Shown here: piece after piece, positions 34,816 through 44,325 of the stretch
How the letters are laid out: each line of letters opens with the position of its first letter
Position numbering within the stretch: the first letter of the stretch is position 1
NCBI RefSeq assembly: GCF_002797915.1
Contig: NZ_PGTY01000005.1
Span: 62,001-126,000 of the forward strand
DNA: 64,000 bases
Direction: 5' to 3'
From: Yoonia maricola
Lineage (GTDB): Bacteria; Pseudomonadota; Alphaproteobacteria; Rhodobacterales; Rhodobacteraceae
Notes under the pieces: generated by a model
What the model was told of the DNA's origin: nothing
What the model saw: the letters and a program-made list of their open reading frames with translations, nothing else
Database searches by the model: none
Translations under genes and position numbers: made by a program

Positions 34816-36035
34816 CTCCCTGCGGCCAATACGCGACGGTCAACAATGGCCCCGCCTGATATCAGTTGGTCATTGGGGTGGGTCACAACGGTGCTGCCCA
34901 CCTCCAACCCGTCCAGCACCTCGGCGAATTGCGTGTTTTGCTGGCCGATGCGGATGATCTGTTCGGTCGCAACCCCGTTTGACGCGACAAAAACAGCCCA
35001 ATCGCCGTTGCGCTGAAATAAAGCGCTCAGTGGTACCTGTAGCGCGTCATCATTGCGCCATTCGGTGATCCGCAAGAAGACGGCAAAGCCATCGCCCAGA
35101 TTGGCGCGGTCTTCCAACGGCGTGGTCATGTCAAAGATTGCATCCAGCCGCTGTTCCTCAATCCCCAAGGCAGAGGTTTTGGTTTCCGCGGCAGGTGAGA
35201 TGCGCGACAGGGTCGCAGACAGGCTGTTTGTTCCGCCCCAACGTTCCACCACGGCCTGTGCGCCGGGTTGCAGACGGACTGCGTCGCTCGACAGCAGATC
35301 CGCGACGATTTCCAGCTCGGTCGGGTCACCGATGCTGAGCAAGGCGGCACCGGTCAGCACAGGGCGTTCGCTGGTCCCAGCGACGCTCAACACGACGCCA
35401 TCGGCGGGGGCAGTGATATTGACGCAGCAACTTGTGTCAATCTCGGCCGCTGGATTGGGTGTCTGTACCATGGTTTCAGCGCGGGCAAGTGTGCTTTGAG
35501 CCATGTTGATACGGGCCTCTGCTGCCTCAACCGCGCTTTGGGCGACGGCCAGTTGCTGCACCGCATCCTCCAATTGGGTCAGCGATGCAACATCACGCGC
35601 CACCAGCGTTTCGGTCCGCACGAAATGAGAGCGTGCAAGATCACGTTCTTCCACCGCACGCGCCAGATCGGTTTCGGCGACATGCAGTGCCGCCTCCGCC
35701 TCTTGCACGCTGGCCTGTGCTTGCAGCAGCGTGCGACTGTCAAGCAGGGTTGGGGCGGCCGGGCGCACCACAGCGACAACGGTTTCGCCTGCCACGACGG
35801 GATCACCCACCGCGACCGGGGACCGCAGGGCGGTGCCGGTAATGGGGCTCGCGATCTCAAAGATATCCTTGATCCGGGTCACGCCATCGGCATCCACGGT
35901 TACCTCAAGCGGGCCGCGCGCAATCACATGCAGATCAACTGGGATCGGGTCATCCTGAAAGGCAACATAGCCAAGCCCCAGCATCACTATGGCACCAAGA
36001 CCAAGCAGCCCAATTGTACGTGGTTTCAAAGACAT
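34812..36035 (-). CDS. HlyD/MacA-family periplasmic adaptor subunit
   Basis: The 407-residue protein has an N-terminal membrane anchor (about 8-25), a lipoyl half-domain, a coiled hairpin (about 100-190, EAEAALHVAETDLARAVEER), a second lipoyl half beginning ITAPADGVVLSVAG and a beta-barrel domain. An unusual adjacent cysteine pair (Cys203-Cys204, DTSCCVNI) sits at the return into the lipoyl domain. It is the last gene of the exporter operon (ATPase-permease-adaptor), 5 bp after the permease. No outer-membrane channel gene is present. Confidence 0.83.
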   Translation of the reverse strand: MSLKPRTIGLLGLGAIVMLGLGYVAFQDDPIPVDLHVIARGPLEVTVDADGVTRIKDIFEIASPITGTALRSPVAVGDPVVAGETVVAVVRPAAPTLLDSRTLLQAQASVQEAEAALHVAETDLARAVEERDLARSHFVRTETLVARDVASLTQLEDAVQQLAVAQSAVEAAEARINMAQSTLARAETMVQTPNPAAEIDTSCCVNITAPADGVVLSVAGTSERPVLTGAALLSIGDPTELEIVADLLSSDAVRLQPGAQAVVERWGGTNSLSATLSRISPAAETKTSALGIEEQRLDAIFDMTTPLEDRANLGDGFAVFLRITEWRNDDALQVPLSALFQRNGDWAVFVASNGVATEQIIRIGQQNTQFAEVLDGLEVGSTVVTHPNDQLISGGAIVDRRVLAAGS

Positions 36036-36040
36036 CTGCG

Positions 36041-38404
36041 CTACTCCCTTACTTTCATTACGGAAACGAGGTTTTGTTTATCCAGACTGCGGCGCACGAT
36101 CATGACCGAGGCAAAGCTGGCCAAGAGCACGACAAAGCTGGCTTTGGCATAGACAGCCGGTTCAAAAACGAGCGGCAGATTGTAAAGATCGCTGGAGAAA
36201 CTGTTGAACATGCCCGCGGCGATCAATGTGCCAATCCACCACCCCAAAGGCTGTGCCAGAACCGCCAGCAACATGGTCTCGCCGATCAGGATGTAGGATA
36301 CTTCGCCACGGGTGAAGCCAAGGATGCGCAGGCTGGCCAATTCGCGCGACCGCTCTGACAGCTGAATGCGCGCGCCGTTGTAGGTGACACCAACAGTGAT
36401 CAGGACAGCAATGATGATGTAGATCGTATTGATGATGCCGATGTTTTCCGCGATCGTTTCGGCAAACGACTGGCGGGTGTCTGACATCATGACGATGCCG
36501 GCAAGATTGGGCACGTCCTTAAGGCGGTCATGCAGATCAAGCACCTGTGTATCATCAAGCGAGACATTGATCGTCGAAATGCGCGGTGATTGGCGCAACA
36601 ATCCGTTCACGTAATCAAGGTCCATATAAGCGCCGATCCCGAAATACTGCGCGATGGTATTGGTCACGATCAATGGGTGCGTTTCCTGCCTGCCGCCAAG
36701 GAACCTGGCATCGACCGTATCGCCAATCCCGACATTCAGATGCGCGGCGAGCCTGTCGGTGAGCACAACGCCACCGGGCGGTACTGCGACCTGATGGCCG
36801 TCATTGTCCATCACACGGCTGAGGTCGGTGGCGGGGTGGCTGGCCTGAATTTGTGTGCGCTTTTCGTGGTTGCCGTTGCGCAGGATGACTGCGTGAAACT
36901 GCTGTCCTTCGGTTTGCAGAACAGCGGGCAGGTCAGCAGCGGTTTCCAGTACGATCTGCGTCATGTCATGCGACAGCACCAGCATCGCGTCCTGTCGGTT
37001 GCTTTCGTAAAAGGCGCTGTCGATAATCTTGTTCAGGGATGGTTGAAAGAACGAAGGCGACACGATGGTTGATACTGCCAGCGCGATCCCCAGAAGCGTC
37101 AGCCCACTGCGCAGCGGCCAGCGGATCAGCGCGCGCAGGATCATGATCGTCGGTTGGCTCAGACGCATCGCGGCCATGGCCCGGTCGATCAGCGCGCGTT
37201 TGAACTGCGGTGGGGCTGGGGGCAGCATCGCGATGGCGGGGGCAAGACGGGCGGCCTTGATGGCGGCCTGTATGGCCCCTGCCATGGTGGCCAGTAGTGC
37301 GGCCATTGCAGAGACCGCATAGACCCAGGCCGAGGTGCTGAAGATCAGGAAAGGAAAATCGAAATACTGCGCGTATTGGGTGGACATACTGCGCGCCAGC
37401 CATGTGCCGGCGCCCCAGCCGATCCCGATCCCGACCACGGCAATCAATGCGGCCAACATCAGGTAATGCAGGCAAATTTCCAGGTTGGAATACCCCACCG
37501 CCTTGAGCAAGCCGATCTGGCTGCGTTCCAACGCGATGATCCGACCCATCACCATGCTGACCAGAAACGCCGAGATACCAAAAAAGATGGGTGGCAGGAC
37601 AGAGGCCATGTTGCGCTGTTGTTTGATCTCGGAATCAATGAACGCATCCGACACCTGCAAATCGCGCCCATAGGCCCCCAGTGACCCGTAAGGATCAAGC
37701 AGTTGATCCACTGCATCGATCACATTGGCCTCCAACGCGCCGGATGACAGTTTCAGGGTGACGTCATTGAACGCGCCGGTCATGTCAAAGGCCGCATCCA
37801 CCGCAGGCTTGGGCATCCACAAAATCCCAAAAGTCGCGTTATCGGGCATCAGGGCGCCGGGGCCGATGGTATAGATGAACTCAGGCGACTGGGCGGTGCC
37901 TGTGATGGTCAGCTGCCGTTTCTGGCCATTGAGGTTAGCAAAGAAGTGGTCGCCGATCACGAGATCATTGGCGATGGCGAAATTGGCGTTCACCATGACC
38001 TCATCCGTTGAAGCAGGGTCTGGCGTCCGCCCGGTGGTGACAATCGGCACATTCAGCCGGGGCAGCCCCTCAACAGGCAGCGACAGGATTTGTCCGCTGA
38101 TGCTGACGTTGCTGCCAGGCACATCCAGTATCGCACTGCCCGAGGTGCGCGTTTCAACCGCCCAGACCCCATCAATCGCGGCTAGTTCGGCTGCCAGATA
38201 GTTGGGTGCGCGTTTGACGGCACTGAACACATCGGCAAAGCGGTTGCGTTCATAATAGGTCTCGCGCGTGTCACTGAGCGATTTATACGTCCCCAGCGCC
38301 ATCAACAAGATCGCGACACCGCAGGCCAAAACCATAGCGATTGCAAGGGCTTGTCGCCAAAGTCGTGCGAAATCGCGGAGAAGTTTTCGGTCCAGTGCCT
38401 GCAT
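36041..38404 (-). CDS. FtsX-like ABC exporter permease
   Basis: The 787-residue permease has the duplicated layout of large FtsX proteins: a helix near residue 20, a periplasmic domain, three helices (about 275-400), then a second block (about 425-785) with another periplasmic domain and three C-terminal helices, including the family motif RSRELASLRILGFTRGEVSYILIGE. The ATG at 38404 overlaps the ATPase stop (TGATG). With an ATPase and an adaptor it forms a MacAB-like exporter. The substrate is unknown. Confidence 0.84.
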   Translation of the reverse strand: MQALDRKLLRDFARLWRQALAIAMVLACGVAILLMALGTYKSLSDTRETYYERNRFADVFSAVKRAPNYLAAELAAIDGVWAVETRTSGSAILDVPGSNVSISGQILSLPVEGLPRLNVPIVTTGRTPDPASTDEVMVNANFAIANDLVIGDHFFANLNGQKRQLTITGTAQSPEFIYTIGPGALMPDNATFGILWMPKPAVDAAFDMTGAFNDVTLKLSSGALEANVIDAVDQLLDPYGSLGAYGRDLQVSDAFIDSEIKQQRNMASVLPPIFFGISAFLVSMVMGRIIALERSQIGLLKAVGYSNLEICLHYLMLAALIAVVGIGIGWGAGTWLARSMSTQYAQYFDFPFLIFSTSAWVYAVSAMAALLATMAGAIQAAIKAARLAPAIAMLPPAPPQFKRALIDRAMAAMRLSQPTIMILRALIRWPLRSGLTLLGIALAVSTIVSPSFFQPSLNKIIDSAFYESNRQDAMLVLSHDMTQIVLETAADLPAVLQTEGQQFHAVILRNGNHEKRTQIQASHPATDLSRVMDNDGHQVAVPPGGVVLTDRLAAHLNVGIGDTVDARFLGGRQETHPLIVTNTIAQYFGIGAYMDLDYVNGLLRQSPRISTINVSLDDTQVLDLHDRLKDVPNLAGIVMMSDTRQSFAETIAENIGIINTIYIIIAVLITVGVTYNGARIQLSERSRELASLRILGFTRGEVSYILIGETMLLAVLAQPLGWWIGTLIAAGMFNSFSSDLYNLPLVFEPAVYAKASFVVLLASFASVMIVRRSLDKQNLVSVMKVRE

Positions 38405-39111
38405 CACCAGACAATCTCGGCCGGGGCAAGGCGGGTGTCATTGATCGCAACACTGCTGATCTTGCCGTCCTGAAACTGGATAACGCGGTGCGCCATACGC
38501 TGAATTTCAGCGTTATGGGTGATGATCACCGTGGTCGTGCCAAAGCGCTCATTGATGTCTTGCAGCACCTCCAGCACCTGCACGCCTGTTGTACTGTCCA
38601 ACGCGCCGGTGGGTTCATCGCACAGCAGGATCTCTGGCCGTTTGGCGATAGCGCGTGCAATGGCAACACGCTGTTGTTCGCCCCCCGACATCTCGGAGGG
38701 GAAGTGATCCATACGGTCGGCAAGGCCAACTTGCGCCAGCGCGTCTTCTGCGGGCATCGGGTTAGGGGATACATCTGTGACCAGTTGCACGTTTTCGCGC
38801 GCGCTCAGGCTGGGGACCAGATTGTAGAACTGGAAGACGAAACCAACATAGTCGCGGCGATACCGTGTCAGGTCGCGGTCGGACATATCTGTCAGGTCGG
38901 TTTCACGAAACCAGACGCGACCTGATGTGGCGTGGTCCAGCCCGCCGAGGATATTCAGCAGCGTAGATTTGCCACTGCCCGAGGGGCCAAGCAAGACAGC
39001 CATTTCGCCTGCATAAAGCTCCAGATCAACGCCAGCGAGGGCGAAAACCTTTACGTCGCCGGTTTGGTAAACCTTGGTGACGTCCTCGGTGCGAAAGACG
39101 GTGTCCGACAT
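38404..39111 (-). CDS. MacB/LolD-like ABC exporter ATP-binding protein
   Basis: The 235-residue ATPase has Walker [10 protein letters not shown] (about 42-50), signature [20 protein letters not shown] and Walker [12 protein letters not shown], with the [19 protein letters not shown]-loop stretch of the LolD/MacB group. It is the first gene of the exporter operon. The intergenic region in front of it, shared with the DUF2892 gene, has an FNR-type box 66 bp upstream of its start. Confidence 0.87.
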   Translation of the reverse strand: MSDTVFRTEDVTKVYQTGDVKVFALAGVDLELYAGEMAVLLGPSGSGKSTLLNILGGLDHATSGRVWFRETDLTDMSDRDLTRYRRDYVGFVFQFYNLVPSLSARENVQLVTDVSPNPMPAEDALAQVGLADRMDHFPSEMSGGEQQRVAIARAIAKRPEILLCDEPTGALDSTTGVQVLEVLQDINERFGTTTVIITHNAEIQRMAHRVIQFQDGKISSVAINDTRLAPAEIVW

Positions 39112-39176
39112 TGGTGGTGAGCCTCTGTTGTGATATTTTGCCCCAGCGGCTTTTGGCAGAAGCAGCGACGTACCGA

Positions 39177-39190
39177 TTGACGAAAATCAA
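39177..39190. promoter_or_regulatory. FNR/FnrL-type box TTGACGAAAATCAA
   Basis: It fits TTGAC-N4-ATCAA and lies between the divergent exporter ATPase (66 bp from its start) and DUF2892 (80 bp from its start) genes. Confidence 0.55.
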
Positions 39191-39270
39191 TCCTGGGATG
39201 GGGGCAACTGGTATCTTTGCACCTGTAACGGCGGGCCAATGGCCCGTGTCAGAAAACAAAGGAACTTGCT

Positions 39271-39483
39271 ATGACTGCGAATGTTGGCACGTTTGATCGT
39301 GCGTTAAGACTGGTCATCGGCGCGGCCCTGATTGTGGCCCCCCTGTTGAATGTCATGGGGCTGGGAGTCAATACGATGGTGGCCTACATCCTGATAGCCA
39401 TTGGGGGCATTCTCGCCCTGACGGCCGTTTTTGGGCTGTGCCCGATATACAGCCTGCTGGGCATCAAAACCAAATCTGAATGA
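39271..39483 (+). CDS. DUF2892 (YgaP-type) small membrane protein
   Basis: The 70-residue protein has two membrane helices and the family pattern NVGTFDRALRLVIGAALI followed by FGLCPIYSLLGI with the conserved C-P pair. DUF2892 domains occur alone or fused to rhodanese and are linked to sulfur handling in some bacteria. An FNR-type box lies 80 bp upstream. Confidence 0.8.
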   Translation: MTANVGTFDRALRLVIGAALIVAPLLNVMGLGVNTMVAYILIAIGGILALTAVFGLCPIYSLLGIKTKSE

Positions 39484-39627
39484 TGTTCGTGGCTTCCTGA
39501 CGCGACATCGCTAAGCGCTCGTACAGCGTGGTCAAAGTGTTGCGATGCAGAATTGGCGAAATTCCCAAAAAAGACCTGGCCCCTGAACAAAGGAGACCCC
39601 TACCCAGCAGTCCTGTCCAAGCTAACG

Positions 39628-41781
39628 TCAGAACGACACAGTGTAGTCCAGCGATATCCTGCGGCCTTCTTCGGCGACGATAATATCTGGGTTCTCGCGC
39701 ACGCTGCTGGCGGTCGGGTTGAACTGATATGTATCAAACAGGTTGGTCACCCCAAGCGTCACCCGCCCGGCACCCAATGGATATGATCCGCTGGCGTTAA
39801 TAGTTGTTGTGTCGTCAAGCTCTGGATAGTCGGATTTGTCGCGACCGCTGGCATAGACAGCCTCACCCGACAGGATCAGCCCGTTGTCAAAGTTTTTGGT
39901 GGTATAGAGCCTTGCTGTATAGGTTGACGGGATGCGGCTGTTTGGTAGCCAGCTGTCGATGCTGCCGTCCTGATCATCATCATATTCTCCCTCGACAAAG
40001 GCGATGTTCGTGCCAAGGCTCCAGTCCTCGCGAATTTTATAGTCTGCGGTCGCCTCGGCACCCCATATGCGTTCTTTCTGCTGGGTGATGGTGTTGGTGG
40101 AACTGTCAAAGACCGTGCCTTCGTCCGATGTGGAATAATATGCAGATACATCGACCCGCCAGGCCGCATTGTTGTAACGTGTGCCCAACTGCCATGTGTT
40201 CACGATTTGCGCGTCAGGGCCGATATCGGCGTATGAGACGGTTTGGCCAGCCAGAAACGGGTTTTCGGCCGCGGCACGCCGTGTGAAAGCACCGACATCG
40301 GGAATGGAAAAGCCTTGGCTGAAACCACCATAAAGATCCACCGTCGGTGTGGCGTGGAATACCGCACCGATATTACCGACAACCGCATCATATTCGAAGT
40401 CTCCACCGATGACGTCAACCGCAGGTAACGCCACGGCGGTGGTCCCGGACAGGAACACTGAATCCGGCCGTGTAAAATCCGACACTGACAACCAGAAACG
40501 TTCCGCACGCAGGCCGGTGCTGATTTCCCATCGTTCACCGAGCGGCACATCAAGCTGGGCAAAGGCGGCCAGACTGTCCTGTACCATTGGGGCGATGACA
40601 TCGGTGCCGTCCAGAAGCTGCTGCTCAACCTCGTCGCGCCCGATATCAAGACCCCAGGTCAGTGTCGCTTCTGCACCGATCCAGTCCGCGGGGCTGCGCA
40701 CGGTCGCGTCCAGCCCATAGGTCGTGGTGAACAGTTCTGATTGCGAGTCCGGGTCCTGCTCGGTGCTGCCTGCTCCGTCGGCGTAGTACTGACTGTTGAC
40801 GACACTGGGTTCTGTAAAGGCCGAGCGGCGTTCGATATCTGTTGCGAAAGCCGAGACTTCCAACTCTCCCAAGGCGAATTCGGCATTGCGATAGGTCAGT
40901 TTGGCGGTGCGTCCTTCGTCCGACACCGGCTCACCCGTATAGGGGTTCTCACCGACGCTGACAGGCGAGGTGTCATAATCGCTAAAGAAATCAATGTCCT
41001 GCTCGAACGCATAGGCATCAAGGCGGAACTCAAATTCATGCGCACCACGGGTCCAATCAGCGGCAAAGCCAATGGCACTCCGGGTTGAATCCTGATCATC
41101 ACCCTGTCCCAGCAAAGGATCTGCCGGAATGCGGTCACCTGAACCATCAAAGGACAGCCCGTTGTATTCATTGGACAGCTCAATGCGCAGTCCAAGCTCC
41201 CCGACGCGCCTTTCATGCGAAAACGAACCACCATAGCTGAATGTGTCGCTATCGGCCTCTTGGAATGACAGGTTCGTGCTGACGGTTGTTTGTGTGGTAT
41301 CAGTGTCAGCCTTATTTGTGACGATGTTGATAATGCCACCTGTCGCCCCGTTACCGTAGCGCGCGGTAGAGCCTTTGACGACTTCAATCCGCGCGATCGA
41401 GGCAGGATCAATCATCGCAAGTTCCCGGTCAAAGCCGCGCAGTTCGGACGTGCGGGCGATGCCGTCAATCAATATCTGTGTCGTACGTCCGCGCAATGTC
41501 TGGCTTGCGCCCCCGATTGTGCCGTTTGCGGGGGCAAGGCCTGGGACAAGGTCAGATATGATTGTTGGCAGGGTCTTGCCACTTTGTGCCTGAGCTTCGA
41601 TTTGCTCTGCCTCAATCACCTGCACAGTACCGGGGATCGCGCTTTCGGTGGCACCGGTGCGCAAGGCTTCGATGACGATTTCGCCCAAGGCGAAAGGCTC
41701 TTCCGCCTCCTGCGCGGCAAGAGGTCCAGCGACGCACAAAGCGCCGGGAGCGATACCAAGAAGAAGACGCGCAAAAGTCAT
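39628..41781 (-). CDS. iutA: TonB-dependent hydroxamate siderophore receptor (IutA/RhtA-like)
   Basis: The 717-residue outer-membrane receptor has a signal peptide (1-23), a TonB-box-like segment (EIVIEAL, about 33-39), a plug domain (about 45-155, with TLRGRTTQILIDGI and IEVVKGSTARYGNGATGGIINIV) and a beta-barrel ending in aromatic SLDYTVSF. The plug wording fits the IutA/RhtA group that takes up aerobactin-type siderophores, matching the biosynthesis locus at 5.9-12.7 kb. The ATG at 41781 is chosen because AAGGA precedes it and a signal peptide follows at once. It overlaps the upstream permease gene by 4 bp. Confidence 0.82.
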   Translation of the reverse strand: MTFARLLLGIAPGALCVAGPLAAQEAEEPFALGEIVIEALRTGATESAIPGTVQVIEAEQIEAQAQSGKTLPTIISDLVPGLAPANGTIGGASQTLRGRTTQILIDGIARTSELRGFDRELAMIDPASIARIEVVKGSTARYGNGATGGIINIVTNKADTDTTQTTVSTNLSFQEADSDTFSYGGSFSHERRVGELGLRIELSNEYNGLSFDGSGDRIPADPLLGQGDDQDSTRSAIGFAADWTRGAHEFEFRLDAYAFEQDIDFFSDYDTSPVSVGENPYTGEPVSDEGRTAKLTYRNAEFALGELEVSAFATDIERRSAFTEPSVVNSQYYADGAGSTEQDPDSQSELFTTTYGLDATVRSPADWIGAEATLTWGLDIGRDEVEQQLLDGTDVIAPMVQDSLAAFAQLDVPLGERWEISTGLRAERFWLSVSDFTRPDSVFLSGTTAVALPAVDVIGGDFEYDAVVGNIGAVFHATPTVDLYGGFSQGFSIPDVGAFTRRAAAENPFLAGQTVSYADIGPDAQIVNTWQLGTRYNNAAWRVDVSAYYSTSDEGTVFDSSTNTITQQKERIWGAEATADYKIREDWSLGTNIAFVEGEYDDDQDGSIDSWLPNSRIPSTYTARLYTTKNFDNGLILSGEAVYASGRDKSDYPELDDTTTINASGSYPLGAGRVTLGVTNLFDTYQFNPTASSVRENPDIIVAEEGRRISLDYTVSF

Positions 41782-43010
41782 AACAGTGTCCTTGAAGCAG
41801 AGAGTTCGGGAAGGTGCCGCACTTGTGGTGGCAGCAATAGAAGGGCAATCCAACCGGTCAGCCCGGATAGGATCGTGGCGGTCAAAAAGACAGGGCCATA
41901 GCCCAGAGCATGCGCCAACTGGCCCGCGACCATGCTGCCAATCATATACATCAGTAGTGTCGCACTTGTCAGAAGGGTGAAATCTGTACCGGCCTGTTTC
42001 AGCGAAGAAAATCGCATGAAAGCCGTGTAGAGGCCGGTGATTTCAATATAGCGCAGGAAGGTGTCACACACCGACAGCACCACGATGATCCACGGGTCCA
42101 TACCGACGGTGGCGGCAGCATAAAAGGTGGCAAAGACCAGCGTGCGACCGCAAATCAGAAAGATAAAGAAACCAATCAACCCCCACCGGCGGATCATCAG
42201 CGCCCCGGCGAAAGCGCCGCCCAGGCCGACCAGTGCGGCCGAACCACCAGAGATGGCACCGATCTGGGATAGGGTGAAACCCTGATCCACCAGAAATGGC
42301 TGTTCAAGCGCCTTTACCAGACCTTCGGGTAAGCGAAAAATCAAGGCAAACCCGATCATCGCCAAAGCGCCTTTGAATTGCAGAAAACGCCATAGGGCAG
42401 GTTTGCCAGCATCAGGGGGTAAGGGGCAGCGACCCTCTGCTTCAGGGTGCGCAAAGAACGGTGCCATCAGCGCAAAGGTGATCCCTGCGATAACCCAAAG
42501 GGTCGTCGTCCAGCCGATCAGATCGTAAAGAAATAACGTACCCGCCCCGCCGATCAAAACGCCAAAGGCCACCGCGGCACCTTGCAATGCATTGCCGCCC
42601 GGTTGCTGGTCAGGCGGCAGATGTTCGACCGCCCAGCCATCAGAGGCGATATCCTGCGTCGCCGATGACATGGCCATCATCATCAAAATGGGAAAGAATA
42701 CGCCGGCATCCGCAACAGGGTTCAGCGTGGACAAGGCCAGAATACCGCTGATGGTCACCACAAAGCAAATGGCGACAACACCCTTACGGCCCAACCGCCC
42801 TCTGGCCAGCCTGTCGACCCATGGCGCCCAAAGTGCCTTGAGCACCCAAGGTGCCAGAAGGACGCCAAGGCTGCCTATGGTGTTCAGGCCGATCCCTTCG
42901 GATCGCAATATCGGGGGGAGTGCGGCGGCCACCAGATAAAGCGGCACAGCTTGTGCCAAATACAGCCCAAGAAGCGCGATAGATATTCTGGGTGACGGGA
43001 AAGCCAGCAT
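41778..43010 (-). CDS. MFS permease of the RhtX/FptX siderophore-import type
   Basis: The 410-residue protein has about twelve membrane helices and resembles AmpG-like MFS permeases (DIASDGWAVEHLPPDQQ, LFLYDLIGWTTTLWV). Members named RhtX or FptX carry whole ferric siderophores across the inner membrane without an ABC transporter. Its 4-bp overlap with the receptor gene supports that role. AmpG-type muropeptide import is the alternative on sequence alone. Confidence 0.75.
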   Translation of the reverse strand: MLAFPSPRISIALLGLYLAQAVPLYLVAAALPPILRSEGIGLNTIGSLGVLLAPWVLKALWAPWVDRLARGRLGRKGVVAICFVVTISGILALSTLNPVADAGVFFPILMMMAMSSATQDIASDGWAVEHLPPDQQPGGNALQGAAVAFGVLIGGAGTLFLYDLIGWTTTLWVIAGITFALMAPFFAHPEAEGRCPLPPDAGKPALWRFLQFKGALAMIGFALIFRLPEGLVKALEQPFLVDQGFTLSQIGAISGGSAALVGLGGAFAGALMIRRWGLIGFFIFLICGRTLVFATFYAAATVGMDPWIIVVLSVCDTFLRYIEITGLYTAFMRFSSLKQAGTDFTLLTSATLLMYMIGSMVAGQLAHALGYGPVFLTATILSGLTGWIALLLLPPQVRHLPELSASRTLL

Positions 43011-43193
43011 GAAACTTCATCAATGTGAGGGATGTTTGTGCTGGCTTGCGGCTGACGCGTCCATAAATCGCAAGGTTATAGGTAAAGTCAACTGTTTTTG
43101 TCGGATTTGCCTTGACCGGCGGAGTGGCGTTGGACATGAAGTGGTGAAAGGGTGTTAGCCAAGCCGCCAGACCCGCCGGAAAGAAGGTGTGGC

Positions 43194-44171
43194 ATGGCAA
43201 CAAATACCGGACATATTTTCGATGGATCGGGCCGTGTTCTGGCGGTATTGCGCGCAGAAGCAGCGGCGCATGATCTGCCACTGACCATATTGTCGGACGG
43301 GATCGAGGTCACAACAACCTATGGCAGCATTTCGGCACGTCAGGACGGCAAGACCGTTCATTTGTCGCTCACGTCCGCGCGCCCTGGTGATCTGACCGTG
43401 TTGCGGGACGCGATCCACCAGCATCTTGACGCCGATGTGCATGTGGAATGGCGCAACCTGCCGCATGGGATGCCAGAAAATTTGCATATCCTGCAAGTCC
43501 ACAGCGTCACGCAGATATCACCGGCGTTTCTGCGTCTGCGCCTTGTTGGTGATGTCGCACCACTGATTGCAGGTGGATTTCACATCCGTCTTATCAGCCC
43601 GGCCAGAGGTATGCAGCGCTGGCCGCAGATCGGTACGGATGGTCACACAATATGGCCCGATGACATGCCGCTGCCGCATCGTCCAGTCTATACCATCGCG
43701 GCCTCGGCTGATGATACCGTGATGATCGATGTCTTCCGCCACGCGACAGGCCGGACCCTGCGTTGGATTGCGGCGCTGCAACCCGGAGACGAGGTTGGTG
43801 TGATGGGACCGGGCGGCAGCGGCATGCCAAAAACAAAGCATCTGTCGCTTTGGGGGGATGAGACAGCACTCCCGGCGATCCTTCGGATCATACGGGATGC
43901 CCCAGCGGATATGCATGGGGCCGCAACAATTTTGGTACCATCGAATGCTGATATCCGCACGGTCGAAAATGCGCAGTTCCGGGTCAAATGGCTGCTACGC
44001 GATGATCAGGATCACTTAATTCGGGCGTTAAAGTCTGGCTATCAGGACGCCCTGGATACCTTTCTTTGGTGCGCCGCTGACGGGGCACAAGTACAAGCTG
44101 CGCGCATCTTTGCCGATCAGCTAAACATACCAAAAGACAGGCGGCATATCGCGGCGTATTGGCAGTTGTGA
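43194..44171 (+). CDS. Siderophore-interacting protein with N-terminal DUF2218 domain
   Basis: The 325-residue protein fuses an N-terminal DUF2218 domain (about 1-90, GHIFDGSGRVLAVL and VEWRN) to an FAD/NAD(P)H siderophore-interacting reductase (about 100-325, with HRPVYTIAA, the FAD-binding GPGGSG loop and SLWGDETALPAI). It would release iron from the imported ferric siderophore by reduction in the cytoplasm. The ATG at 43194 follows an AAAGAAGG ribosome site. It is divergent from the permease-receptor operon, so receptor, permease and reductase form one uptake module. Confidence 0.83.
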   Translation: MATNTGHIFDGSGRVLAVLRAEAAAHDLPLTILSDGIEVTTTYGSISARQDGKTVHLSLTSARPGDLTVLRDAIHQHLDADVHVEWRNLPHGMPENLHILQVHSVTQISPAFLRLRLVGDVAPLIAGGFHIRLISPARGMQRWPQIGTDGHTIWPDDMPLPHRPVYTIAASADDTVMIDVFRHATGRTLRWIAALQPGDEVGVMGPGGSGMPKTKHLSLWGDETALPAILRIIRDAPADMHGAATILVPSNADIRTVENAQFRVKWLLRDDQDHLIRALKSGYQDALDTFLWCAADGAQVQAARIFADQLNIPKDRRHIAAYWQL

Positions 44172-44301
44172 ATGGTCCGAACGACCCCACAGCGCAATCG
44201 GGAACAAAGTTCAGGCAGTACGATCCTGATCTTATCGCTATGTCTCTTCGTTCCTCCACTCCTCGATGGCTACGATGAGCACCGAAACTTTCTTAGAAAA
44301 T

Positions 44302-44316
44302 AACCCTATTGGGGTT
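44302..44316 (-). terminator. Weak hairpin after the KDG kinase gene
   Basis: AACCC and GGGTT pair around a 5-nt loop, and the leftward transcript continues into ATTTTCT. The stem is only 5 bp, so this is a weak candidate for the end of the long uronate operon (kinase stop at 44326). Confidence 0.3.
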
Positions 44317-44325
44317 CACAAGCGC

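Noticed and set aside
41290..41980. Long open frames opposite the TonB receptor
   Set aside because: They are antisense shadows caused by GC-rich codon use; the receptor frame has clear family motifs.
43086..43107. Iron-box-like sequence before the RhtX-like gene
   Set aside because: It shares TTTTTGTC and GGATT with the other iron promoters but lacks both TGA and TCA half-sites at the right distance, so it is mentioned only in a finding.
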